A stretch of 50,812 bases of DNA. Origin: Akkermansiaceae bacterium UBA2367 (lineage in GTDB: Bacteria; Verrucomicrobiota; Verrucomicrobiia; Verrucomicrobiales; DEV007). A program made the position numbers and the translations under genes. Below are positions 33,134 through 41,493 of this stretch, in pieces. The notes under the pieces were generated by a model. That model was not told the DNA's origin. It saw only the letters and a program-made list of their open reading frames with translations, and searched no databases. Position 1 is the stretch's first letter; each line of letters opens with the position of its first letter. The stretch covers positions 69,360-120,171 of the forward strand of contig DDTJ01000073.1 in the NCBI GenBank assembly GCA_002344525.1. Direction: 5' to 3'.

Positions 33134-34691
33134 GCACCGGAAGCAGCATGGCGCTCGGCACCCGCCTTCTCCTCGCCATCACCGCCGTCGCGTTCCTGAC
33201 CCTGTCCATCGCCGGGTGCTACCTCGACCATGCGATGCACCGGGGCCTCGTCCACGAGCACGAGGAGCTGCTGGTGGACCATCTCGCCGCCGTCCGCAAG
33301 GCCGTGGCCGCCGACACCACGACCTTCCACGAGGTCAAGGAGCTGCTGCACCTCACCACGGGTGCCGACAAGAACGAGAAAAGCTACGGCGCCCTCGTCG
33401 AGGCGGACACCGGCGACTGGCTCGCCGAGACTCCGGGATTCCGCACCGCCAGTCCCCCGCTGTCGGCATTTCCCCCGCCCGTGGACGCCTCGGTGGAGGA
33501 GGCGCGGTCGCCACCGCCACCAACGGCGAACGGCACCCCGTCTACATCACCTCGGCGCTGGTCCCTCGACCGGGGAACACGGCCCCGATCATCTACTACT
33601 ACACCATCGATGCCAAACCGGAACAGCATTTCGAGCAAGTCTTCCGCATCAAAATTGGAGCGGCCGTCCTTGGCGGCACGATGCTCATCGCCGCACTCGG
33701 CTGGATCATCGTCCGGCGCGGGCCGGCCCCGCTCCACCGCATCACCCGGCACATCGAATCGACCACGGCGAAGGTCCTTCAATCCACCGGGAGCGACGAC
33801 GCCATCCCGCCCGAGTCCGCCCAGAGATGGCCCCGGGAACTGGCGGCGCTCGCCTCGGCCTTCACCGACCTCCGCCATCGGCTGAGCCATGCGTTCCAGC
33901 AATTGCGGCAGTTCTCCGACGACGCAGCCCACGAGATCCGAAGCCCGCTCAACAACCTGTTCAACCTCGCGTCGCTGGCCTTGCAGCGTGAGCGCACGCC
34001 GGAGGAATACCGCGCCGCCCTGGAGAGCACTCTGGAGGAATGCGAGCGCCTGCGGGAGCTCGCCGACGGCCTGCTCTTCATCTCACGGGCCGACCACCGG
34101 AAAAGCGCCCTGACTTTCTCCACCTTCCCCGTCGACGAAGCCATCCAGGAGATCATCGACTACCACGCGGGGCTTGCCGCCGACAAGGGGGTGGCCTTGC
34201 GCGTTCAGGCAAGCGGAACGCTCACCGCCGACCGCATGCTCTTCCGCCAAGCCCTCACCAATCTCGTCAGCAACGCCATCCGCCATACCCCGGAAGGCGG
34301 ACGCATCGACATCTCCTTCGGCCCTGCGGAGGGAGGCTCCGGCGCAGCCAACGCGCTCGTCGTCGAAGATACTGGCGAAGGCATCGCCGAGGCGCATCTG
34401 CCGCACCTCTTCGACCGCTTCTACCGTATCGACACCGCCAGAACCCATGACGACGGCACCACGGCGCAGACGGGACTCGGCCTCGCCATCGTCAAAACCA
34501 TCGCCGACCTCCATCATGCCAAAGTCTCCGTGTCCAGCGAGGAGGGAAAAGGCACCCGGTTCGTCATCCGCTGGCCCGTTCGTCATCCGCTGGCCCCGGA
34601 GTTAGACCGTTTGCCAAAATTTTCTGCCGTTATTCAGAGTGGGTTCGACACACCGATCGGATCGTTTTCGGTGTGGAAAGAAGTTGTTTGA
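33130..34691 (+). pseudogene. Frameshifted heavy-metal sensor histidine kinase
   Basis: The start ATG overlaps the response-regulator stop. In the first frame there is a membrane helix (~13-33), then a periplasmic sensor part ending VDASVEEA. Near 33495-33515 the family sequence moves to the -1 frame (AVATATNGERHPVYITSA), consistent with loss of one base. The second frame has the second membrane helix (LGGTMLIAALGWIIV), a HAMP-like stretch, the H-box DDAAHEIRSPLNN, the N-box RQALTNLVSNAIRH and the G-boxes VVEDTGEGIAE and GLGLAIVK. It ends just before an IS630 element at 34603; translation runs into the element to 34691. Most likely nonfunctional, unless the frameshift is an assembly error. 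Confidence 0.8.
34559..34596. repeat. Perfect 19-bp tandem duplication at the kinase 3' end
   Basis: GTTCGTCATCCGCTGGCCC occurs twice in direct tandem (34559-34577 and 34578-34596), encoding the end of the histidine kinase just before the IS630 insertion. The change looks recent because both copies are identical. Confidence 0.7.
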
Positions 34692-35406
34692 TGGACGCTT
34701 CGAGTTTGTCCGCCAGTTCATCCGAACGTTTTGTGATGAAGCCTGCCAGGTAATGACTTTTTAGGTGCTGCCAGAGCCTTTCGATCGGATTGAGGTCGGG
34801 ACTGTAGGGCGGCAGGTAAAGAGGTTTGATGTGGTACCAGTTCAGCGATTTGGAATGATGCCAGCTGGCGTTGTCGAGAACCAGCCAGATCGGTTTGCCG
34901 CCGTCGGGAACTTCCTCGGCCATGGTATCGAGGAATGCCTGGAAGACCTCCGTGTCGTTGTGCGACACAATCAGGCTCACCAATTGTCCGTCCCGGGGGT
35001 TGACCGCCCCGACCACATTCTGCCGGATATGTCCGCCATAATATCCCACCGTCGGTCGCGTTCCTCGCTTCACCCATTTTTGACGCGATCGCGGATCTCC
35101 TTCAAAGCCTGCTTCGTCTCCAAAAAACACTTCGCATCCGTCGTCCTCGAGGAGCCGGAGAAGTTCACCCACAAAGGCATCGCGCCGGTCTTCCCACGCA
35201 TCCCGATCGGGTGGCTCCGGCATGGGACGGGGAATCTTGCGCTTGTAGCCGTGTTCGTGGAGATAGCGCACGACGGTGCGGTAGGAGAACCCTGCGTCAA
35301 GGTTTTCGTTGAGCCAGCCGCAAAGCTTGCGTGCCGTCCAATGCGTCTGTCCGGCTAGCGATGGATCACCCCGTCGATGCCGTATTCGTTGAATCGCGAA
35401 ACCCAC
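34630..35406 (-). CDS. IS630-family transposase, catalytic part
   Basis: This 258-aa product contains the second half of an IS630 transposase. It starts (after ~12 non-homologous residues) in SLAGQTHWTARKLCGW and keeps the DDE residues: Asp in FFGDEAGFEG, Asp in LVLDNASWHHS and Glu in DLNPIERLWQHLK, with the family block YLPPYSPDLNPIERL. The N-terminal helix-turn-helix part is on a separate overlapping frame (35355-35540). About 20-25 residues that normally join the two parts (a GRP-type linker in relatives) seem to be missing, so besides a frame change there is probably an internal deletion. It may be inactive. Confidence 0.85.
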   Translation of the reverse strand: MGFAIQRIRHRRGDPSLAGQTHWTARKLCGWLNENLDAGFSYRTVVRYLHEHGYKRKIPRPMPEPPDRDAWEDRRDAFVGELLRLLEDDGCEVFFGDEAGFEGDPRSRQKWVKRGTRPTVGYYGGHIRQNVVGAVNPRDGQLVSLIVSHNDTEVFQAFLDTMAEEVPDGGKPIWLVLDNASWHHSKSLNWYHIKPLYLPPYSPDLNPIERLWQHLKSHYLAGFITKRSDELADKLEASIKQLLSTPKTIRSVCRTHSE

Positions 35407-35540
35407 AAACGAACCGTTCTTTCACTGACGCGACTGTTGCGAACGACCAGTTCATAGGGAGTTCCGATCATGAGCAAATGCATCGCATTGAGCCGCCGGA
35501 AACTCTTGAGATCGGGACCGCAATCCATCGCCCGTTCCAA
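35355..35540 (-). CDS. IS630-family transposase, N-terminal helix-turn-helix part
   Basis: This 61-aa product begins MERAMDCGPDLKSFRRLNAM and carries the HTH stretch LVVRNSRVSERTVRLWVSRFNEYGIDGVIHR, the usual IS630 start. It stops at a TAG inside the overlap with the catalytic frame (52 bp). A programmed -1 shift over the GGGG in GAC GGG GTG is possible because many IS630 elements use frameshifting, but the missing linker residues favour degeneration. Confidence 0.7.
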   Translation of the reverse strand: MERAMDCGPDLKSFRRLNAMHLLMIGTPYELVVRNSRVSERTVRLWVSRFNEYGIDGVIHR

Positions 35541-35668
35541 CTCCGCGAAGGAACAGTTCTCCGGATTGGGAAGATCGTGATAACGTCCGATCCATCACCA
35601 TGACTGATGTAATATTTAGTACAAGTCATAATTCCGCTTTTCGGCAGAAAATTTTGGCAATGGGTCTA

Positions 35669-36027
35669 GAACAGGAACGACGACCGAAATCATTTCTTAT
35701 GGTTTTTCCATTGCATGCTTTGAAAACGTGGAGAAACCATTTCATCGACGGATTTGCCGAGCAGGACACTGGCTGCCTTGATTTCAAGTTCCGGCCCGGG
35801 TGGATGGCGGAGCGGCAAGCCAAGGTCTGGTGGTGGCTTCGGGTTTTCTTTGCGGTGCCAAGATGACGCCGGAAAATGACTAGGACATTACGGATTATTA
35901 ACAATTCCGTTAAGGCGCGACGGACGCCGCAAGCCAAGCTGCCGTGCCCGGCCCAAGCACGAAGCCGGGCGTCCCGTGGACGGAACGCGCAGCGACCAAG
36001 CCAACGCTAGATATATTGCGCCGCTGC
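35669..36027. other. Non-coding gap with possible coding remnant
   Basis: About 360 bp between the IS630 right end and the AI-2E-family gene. It is lower in GC around 35670-35760. A minus-strand stretch around 35680-35790 reads as ELEIKAASVLLGKSVDEMV, which could be a remnant of a short gene, but it has no supported start and no matching family. A GTTAAGGCGCGACGGACGCC motif near 35910-35930 has no known meaning. Otherwise I see nothing. Confidence 0.4.
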
Positions 36028-37164
36028 CTAGCCCGCCGCTTCCGGTGACGGGGAGTCCTCCGGACCGCTCGGCGGCTCCTCCGCCTTCGCTGCCGGCTTC
36101 TTCCGATAAGCGAGCCACTCCTCGCCGAGGCGGTAGCTCACCGCCAGCAAGGTCGGCCCCAGAAAAATCCCGATCAGCCCGAAGGCGAGGCCGCCTCCGA
36201 CGACACCCATGAAAATGAGGACGAAAGGCATCTTGTTGCCTTGGCTGATGATGAGGGGACGGATGAAATTGTCAACCGAGCTGACCACGAGCAGGCCCCA
36301 CAGAAGCATGAAGACGCCCATGCCGACGGAATCGTGCTGGAAGACCCAAATCGAGGCCGGAATCCAGATCAGGGGCGGCCCTCCCGGAATCACGGAGATC
36401 AGGAAGGTGATGAGGCCGAGGAGGACGGCGGCGGGCACGCCCGCGATGGAGAAACCGATTCCGGCGAGCAGGCCCTGGGCAATGGCCGTGCCGAGGATGC
36501 CGTAGACGACGCCGCGGATGGTGCCCCCGGCGACATCGCGGAGGAGATGGTCGCCCCGCTCCCCGGCGAGGCGCTTCGCCACCGCGAGGGAGCGGTCGCC
36601 GAGCTTGGCCCCGTCGCGGAAAAAGAAAAAGGCGAGGAAGATGCTGAGAGACAGCTCAAGAATTCCCTGGCCGAGGGTTTTCCCGACCTTCAACAACCAA
36701 GAGCTGAGCGGGTCCACGAACTGCTCCATCGCGAGGAGGAGCTGCTTGCTGTCGGCGGCATACTCGTTCCACACCTCCACGATCTCGCTGCCCACCCAGG
36801 GAATCCGACCGATCCATTCCGGCGGGACGGGCGGCCCCTGGCGGAACCACGCCACCGTGGCGGCGGCGAACTCCTTCACGTTGCCGGCGAGAGTCAGGAC
36901 GATGACGAGCGAGGGGACGAGGAGCACGACCGTGATCCCAAGAGTCATCAGGAAGGCCGCGACATTGCGGCGTCCCCGCGTCCATCCGAGTAGGCGACGG
37001 TAGGCGGGCCAGCTCGAAAAGGAGAGGATCACCGCCCAGAGCATGGCCGAGAGGAAGGGTCGCAGGACGAAGAAGCAGCCGAGGACGACCAAGGCCAAGA
37101 CCGCGAGGACCGCGATCTGGTCGGTGCGGGCCGCGTTGCGGAGGCTGGGAAGGGACGGTGGCAT
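36028..37164 (-). CDS. AI-2E-family (PerM) transporter
   Basis: This 378-aa inner-membrane protein has seven or eight helices: paired helices near the N-terminus (~18-50), one at ~65-90, then the C-terminal bundle after ~215. Typical family blocks are visible: LSLSIFLAFFFFRDG near 170 and ISVIPGGPPLIWIPASIWV near 262, with VSSVDNFIRPLIISQGNKMP near 295. The family was named after TqsA (AI-2 export), though most members transport other small molecules or ions. The C-terminus is a charged tail (AKAEEPPSGPED). It is read away from cstA, with divergent starts ~150 bp apart. No regulator is adjacent. Confidence 0.9.
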   Translation of the reverse strand: MPPSLPSLRNAARTDQIAVLAVLALVVLGCFFVLRPFLSAMLWAVILSFSSWPAYRRLLGWTRGRRNVAAFLMTLGITVVLLVPSLVIVLTLAGNVKEFAAATVAWFRQGPPVPPEWIGRIPWVGSEIVEVWNEYAADSKQLLLAMEQFVDPLSSWLLKVGKTLGQGILELSLSIFLAFFFFRDGAKLGDRSLAVAKRLAGERGDHLLRDVAGGTIRGVVYGILGTAIAQGLLAGIGFSIAGVPAAVLLGLITFLISVIPGGPPLIWIPASIWVFQHDSVGMGVFMLLWGLLVVSSVDNFIRPLIISQGNKMPFVLIFMGVVGGGLAFGLIGIFLGPTLLAVSYRLGEEWLAYRKKPAAKAEEPPSGPEDSPSPEAAG

Positions 37165-37316
37165 GGATCGCGTGCGGGACGGCCCCAGCTTCGCCCAGAA
37201 CGCCGCTTTTTCCTCCCCGAAATCTTCGCATCAGGCGATGAACGCCACGAAAAGACCGCCTTTCCGCCCGTTTTCAGCCTTGAGCGCGAAGCAAAGGCGC
37301 AATAGGATCGGCGACC

Positions 37317-39374
37317 ATGAAACGCCTCCTCCGCATCCTCCTCTGGTTCGGCATCTCCGCGCTCGGCGCCACCGCCGTCGGATTCTCCGCCTTCCACAAG
37401 GGGGAGACGATCAACGCCCTCTGGCTCGTCGTGGCGGGACTCTGCACTTTCGCGGTGGCCTACCGCTTCTACAGCAAGTGGCTGATCACCAAGGTCCTCG
37501 TCCTCGACAAGGCTCGCGCCACGCCCGCCCACACGAAGAACGACGGCAAGGATTTCGTCCCCACCAACAAATGGGTCGTCTTCGGCCACCACTTCGCCGC
37601 CATCGCCGGACCCGGCCCGCTCGTCGGTCCCGTCCTCGCGGCGCAGTTCGGCTACCTGCCGGGGATGCTCTGGATTCTCGTCGGGGCGGCCCTCGGCGGC
37701 GGCGTGCATGATGCCATCGTCATGTTCGCCTCCATCCGCCGCGGCGGCAAATCCGTCGGCCAGATGCTCAAGGAGGAGGTCAATCCCGTCGTCGGCCTCG
37801 TCGCCATGGTCTCCGTCCTCGCCATCATGACCATCCTCCTCGCCGTGCTGGGGCTCGTCGTCGTCAAAGCCCTGGCCGAAAGCCCCTGGGGCCTCTTCAC
37901 CATCGCCATGACCATCCCCCTCGCCCTGATCATGGGCGTGGCCCACACCCTCTTCAAAGCCAGCGTGCGGGCCGTCACCATTTTCGGCATCGTCGGCCTC
38001 CTCGGCAGTGTCTACGCCGGAGGCTACCTGGAGCAGTGGGGCATCGCGAAGTATTTCCTTCTCGATGGCAAGGACCTCGCCTGGTCCATCATGATCTACG
38101 GCTTCGCCGCCTCGGTGCTCCCCGTCTGGATGCTGCTGGCGCCGCGCGACTACCTCAGCACTTTCATGAAGATCGGCACGGTGGCCGTCCTCGCCATCGC
38201 CGTCGTCTTCGTCGCGCCGCATCTGCAGATGCCCAAGTTCACCCAGTTCACCGACGGGGGCGGCCTCGTCTTCGCCGGCAAGGTCTTCCCCTTCGTCTTC
38301 ATCACCATCGCCTGCGGGGCCGTCTCCGGCTTCCACGCCCTCATCTCCTCGGGCACGACGCCGAAGCTGCTCGACCGCGAGGACTCGATCCGCAGCGTCG
38401 CCTACGGAGCCATGGTCACCGAAATGCTGGTCGCCCTGATGGCCCTCGTCGCCGCCTGCGCCCTTGAGCCCGGCCAATACTTCGCCATCAACGCCGGCGC
38501 GGCCAAGGTGGTGCAGAGCGATCCGTCGCAGGGACCCGCCGTGACCGAGATGATCACCGCCGCGGGCTTTCCCGTCACCGTCGCCGGCATGGACAAGCTG
38601 GCCGAGGACATCGGCGAGCACACCATGTTCGGCCGCGTCGGGGGTGCCCCCACCTTCGCCGTCGGCATGGCCCACATGTTCTCCAAGCTCTTCGGCGAGT
38701 CGGTCATGAAGTTCTGGTACCACTTCGCCATCATGTTCGAGGCCCTCTTCATCCTGACCACGATCGACGCCGGAACCCGCGTGGGCCGCTTCATCCTCCA
38801 GGACTTCCTCGGCGGCGTCTGGAAACCGCTGGGCAACACCCGGAGCTGGCCCGCCAACGCCTTCTCCTCCGCGCTCCTCGTCGCCGCCTGGGGATACTTC
38901 CTCTATCAGGGCGTCGTCGATCCCCTCGGCGGCATCAACACCCTCTGGCCGCTCTTCGGCATCGCCAACCAGCTCCTCGCCGTCATCGCCTTCTGCCTCG
39001 GTACCACCATCCTGATCAAGATGGGCAAGACGCGCTATCTCGCCGTCACCCTCATCCCGCTCGCCTTCCTCATGGCCGTCACCTTCAGCGCCGGCTATAT
39101 CAAGCTCTTCGACGCCAGTCCCACCCTCGGCTTCCTCGCCGAAGTGGACTCCTACAACGCGAAGATCGCCGCCGGAGGCACCGCCGACCAGATCGCGGAA
39201 TGGACCACGCGGAAGTTCAACGCCATGGTCAACGTCACCGTCACGTCCTTCTTCCTGATCGCCGTCGCCCTCATCTTCCTCGGTTGTCTACTGGAATGGA
39301 TCAAACTCCTCGGCGGCACCAAAAAGGCCGTCCTGAAAGAGGACCCCTACGTCCGTCTTCCCGAAACCGCGTGA
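37317..39374 (+). CDS. cstA: Carbon starvation protein CstA-type peptide/pyruvate transporter
   Basis: This 685-aa inner-membrane protein has about sixteen helices and the usual CstA length. Family hallmarks are HHFAAIAGPGPLVGPVLAAQFGYLPG near 91, ISSGTTPKLLDRE near 340, and TIDAGTRVGRFILQDFLGG near 485. CstA proteins import peptides or pyruvate, often under carbon starvation. A possible Shine-Dalgarno (AGGA) lies 9 bases before the ATG, an exception among mostly SD-less genes here. It is followed after 25 bp by a sodium/solute symporter, likely in one operon for carbon uptake. Confidence 0.95.
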   Translation: MKRLLRILLWFGISALGATAVGFSAFHKGETINALWLVVAGLCTFAVAYRFYSKWLITKVLVLDKARATPAHTKNDGKDFVPTNKWVVFGHHFAAIAGPGPLVGPVLAAQFGYLPGMLWILVGAALGGGVHDAIVMFASIRRGGKSVGQMLKEEVNPVVGLVAMVSVLAIMTILLAVLGLVVVKALAESPWGLFTIAMTIPLALIMGVAHTLFKASVRAVTIFGIVGLLGSVYAGGYLEQWGIAKYFLLDGKDLAWSIMIYGFAASVLPVWMLLAPRDYLSTFMKIGTVAVLAIAVVFVAPHLQMPKFTQFTDGGGLVFAGKVFPFVFITIACGAVSGFHALISSGTTPKLLDREDSIRSVAYGAMVTEMLVALMALVAACALEPGQYFAINAGAAKVVQSDPSQGPAVTEMITAAGFPVTVAGMDKLAEDIGEHTMFGRVGGAPTFAVGMAHMFSKLFGESVMKFWYHFAIMFEALFILTTIDAGTRVGRFILQDFLGGVWKPLGNTRSWPANAFSSALLVAAWGYFLYQGVVDPLGGINTLWPLFGIANQLLAVIAFCLGTTILIKMGKTRYLAVTLIPLAFLMAVTFSAGYIKLFDASPTLGFLAEVDSYNAKIAAGGTADQIAEWTTRKFNAMVNVTVTSFFLIAVALIFLGCLLEWIKLLGGTKKAVLKEDPYVRLPETA

Positions 39375-39399
39375 GTCCGAACGCAGACTTCCCCCCGCC

Positions 39400-40995
39400 A
39401 TGAAGTTCGCCCTCGATGCCGTCGTCCTCCTCGCCTACTTCGCGATCATCGTCGGAATCGGGCTTTCGCAGCGCAAGAAGAGCAACAGCGTCGAGGGCTA
39501 CACCCTCGGCGAGCGGCAGATCGCGTGGTGGGCGGTGCTCGCCTCCATCCTCGCGGCGGAAATCAGCGCGGCCACTTTCCTCGGGGCGCCGGAGTCGGGC
39601 TACACCCATCGCAACTGGGCCTACGCGCAGTTCGCCATCGGCACGATCATCGCTCGCATCATCGTGAGCTTCCTCTTCATCCCCCTGTTCTACCGACACG
39701 GGGTCATCTCGCTCTACGAATACCTTGAGACACGCTTCGGCGGGGCGACACGCCGCTTCGCCTCGGCCACCTTCGCCATCACCCGCGTCCTCGCCATCGG
39801 CACCCGCCTCTACGTCGCCGCCATCGTCGTGGTGCTGGCCTGGGAACTCTGGAACGGACCCGTCATCCCACAACAGAAGTTCCTCATCTTTGCCGTGGCC
39901 CTCACCATCCTCAGCCTGATGACCGCGATCTACACCATGGTCGGCGGCATCCGCGCGGTGATCTGGACCGACTTCATCCAAGTCTCCGTCCTCGTCGCCG
40001 CGCTGGCTTTCACCATCTTCTTCCTCCTCGGCAAGCTCCCCGAAGGCTGGACCTCGGTCCAAGCGGTGATGGAAAAGCCCTATTTCTTCGACTTCGCCAA
40101 GCCTGCGGAGCCCGGACTCGCCGCTTGGCTGCGCAACGTCCTCACCGCCGACTACACCCTCTGGACCGCCGTAATCGGCATCACCTTCCTGACCATGGCC
40201 ACACACGGCATCGACCAAGATACCGTGCAGCGCATGCTGACCGCGAAAAACCGCCGCCAGAGCGCCCTCGCCACGATCATGAGCGGCATCATCGACCTGC
40301 CCGTGGTCAGCGCCTTCATCTTCATCGGCGTACTCCTCTACGCCTTCTACCTGCACCATCCCGACCCCACCCTGCCCCGCGCCACCGACGGCACTTTGGA
40401 AACGCGGAACGTCTTCCCCCACTTCATCCTCACGCAGATGCCCGCCGGACTGCGCGGACTCGTCGTCGCCGGGATCATGGCCACGGCGATGGGATCGCTC
40501 AGCACCGCGCTCAACGCCCTCGCCACCAGCTTCGCCCGCGACTTCCTCCTCTACCGCGCCCCCGAGGACATGCCCGAGTCCCGTCGCGTCGCCGCGCTGC
40601 GCTGGAGCACCCTCGGCTTCGCCATCGCCATCATCGCCGTCGGCGTGGTCACCTCCTACTACGTCACCTACCATCCCGAGACGCAGATCATCCCCCTCGT
40701 CCTCGGCATCCTCGGCTTCACCTTCGGCTCGCTCCTCGGCATCTTCCTCGTCGGCATCTTCTTCAAACGGCGCGGCAACGACGTCGGCAACGTCCTCGCG
40801 ATGATCCTCGGCTTCGTCGCCGTGGTCTTCTTCAGCAGGGCCGACTTGCAGACAGCCGTCGGGATCGAAGCTCCCCTCGTCCTCGCCTTCCCTTGGCGCA
40901 TCGCCTGCGGCGCACTCGTCACGATCCTCGTGTCGGTGTGCTTCCCGACGCCGAAGGGGCGGGTCGATGCGATGGAGGCAGTGATCGAACGATAA
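39400..40995 (+). CDS. Sodium:solute symporter (SSS family)
   Basis: This 531-aa membrane protein has about 13-14 helices. The start MKFALDAVVLLAYFAIIVGIGL and the segment GYTLGERQIAWWAVLASILAAEISAATFLG are typical of the SSS family (first helices and Na+-site region). YTMVGGIRAVIWTDFIQ near 180 and GIDQDTVQRMLTAKN near 265 are strong SSS blocks. The substrate cannot be named; sugar, proline, or monocarboxylate types are all possible. It is encoded 25 bp after cstA, so the two may form a nutrient-uptake operon. Confidence 0.9.
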   Translation: MKFALDAVVLLAYFAIIVGIGLSQRKKSNSVEGYTLGERQIAWWAVLASILAAEISAATFLGAPESGYTHRNWAYAQFAIGTIIARIIVSFLFIPLFYRHGVISLYEYLETRFGGATRRFASATFAITRVLAIGTRLYVAAIVVVLAWELWNGPVIPQQKFLIFAVALTILSLMTAIYTMVGGIRAVIWTDFIQVSVLVAALAFTIFFLLGKLPEGWTSVQAVMEKPYFFDFAKPAEPGLAAWLRNVLTADYTLWTAVIGITFLTMATHGIDQDTVQRMLTAKNRRQSALATIMSGIIDLPVVSAFIFIGVLLYAFYLHHPDPTLPRATDGTLETRNVFPHFILTQMPAGLRGLVVAGIMATAMGSLSTALNALATSFARDFLLYRAPEDMPESRRVAALRWSTLGFAIAIIAVGVVTSYYVTYHPETQIIPLVLGILGFTFGSLLGIFLVGIFFKRRGNDVGNVLAMILGFVAVVFFSRADLQTAVGIEAPLVLAFPWRIACGALVTILVSVCFPTPKGRVDAMEAVIER

Positions 40996-41022
40996 AACGC
41001 AGACGGAACCAACGCGGCACCG

Positions 41023-41490
41023 TCACGAACCCGGATCGGCCCGCCCATCCCCGCCGCGCGTCTCCCCTCCCGCTGCCTTCCACGAGAGGATGCCGCGATG
41101 GAGGTGATGGATGCGGCGGAAGCCCGCCTCGCGCAAGGCCGGGAGGGCGAGGCGGCTGCGGAAGCCTCCGTCGCAATAGACGAGAACGGGCTGGTCTCGG
41201 GACAGGCCGTCAAGCGAAGCGACTTCGAAGCCCTCCCCGCCCATGGCGAAAGGGGCGTTGACCGCTCCCGGCAGCCGGGCCACCCGCCAACCCCATTCGG
41301 GCCGCACGTCGAGGACGATCAGATCGGGCGTCTCGCGCCACAACCCCAGCGCCTTCCTCGCCCGCACGTTCGCGACGAAGTCCTCCGGCGAATCGCAGCG
41401 GAACAGCCGCCGGTTCCAGAAATGCTCGAAGAGGTGCCATCCTCCGACGAGGAGGGCCAAGCCTGACAAAACCACCCAAACAGCGGTCAT
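41023..41490 (-). CDS. Membrane-anchored rhodanese-like sulfurtransferase
   Basis: This 155-aa protein has an N-terminal membrane anchor (VWVVLSGLALLVGGWHL, ~4-20). The rhodanese domain (about 35-145) has DVRPEWGWRVARLPGAVNAPF and the active-site loop VYCDGGFRS with the catalytic cysteine C106. Rhodanese-like domains transfer or sense sulfur, often in redox or assembly steps in the envelope. The gene starts 3 bp after the M48 protease stop, so it is co-transcribed with that protease. The sulfur donor and acceptor are unknown. Confidence 0.85.
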   Translation of the reverse strand: MTAVWVVLSGLALLVGGWHLFEHFWNRRLFRCDSPEDFVANVRARKALGLWRETPDLIVLDVRPEWGWRVARLPGAVNAPFAMGGEGFEVASLDGLSRDQPVLVYCDGGFRSRLALPALREAGFRRIHHLHRGILSWKAAGGETRGGDGRADPGS

Positions 41491-41493
41491 CGC

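Larger units (their letters stand above)
34603..35668. mobile_element. IS630-family insertion sequence
   Basis: Terminal inverted repeats are 34603-34629 (TAGACCGTTTGCCAAAATTT then TCTGCCG) and 35642-35668, matching at 25 of 27 positions. The ends carry TA, the usual IS630 target dinucleotide. Two overlapping reading frames on the minus strand encode the transposase. The 1.07-kb size and Tc1/mariner-type DDE transposase fit IS630. It lies directly after the kinase 3' end. Confidence 0.9.

Noticed and set aside
35680..35790. Possible small minus-strand coding remnant (ELEIKAASVLLGKSVDEMV)
   Set aside because: It has no supported start, no family, and a competing frame; it is kept only as a possible remnant in the gap note.
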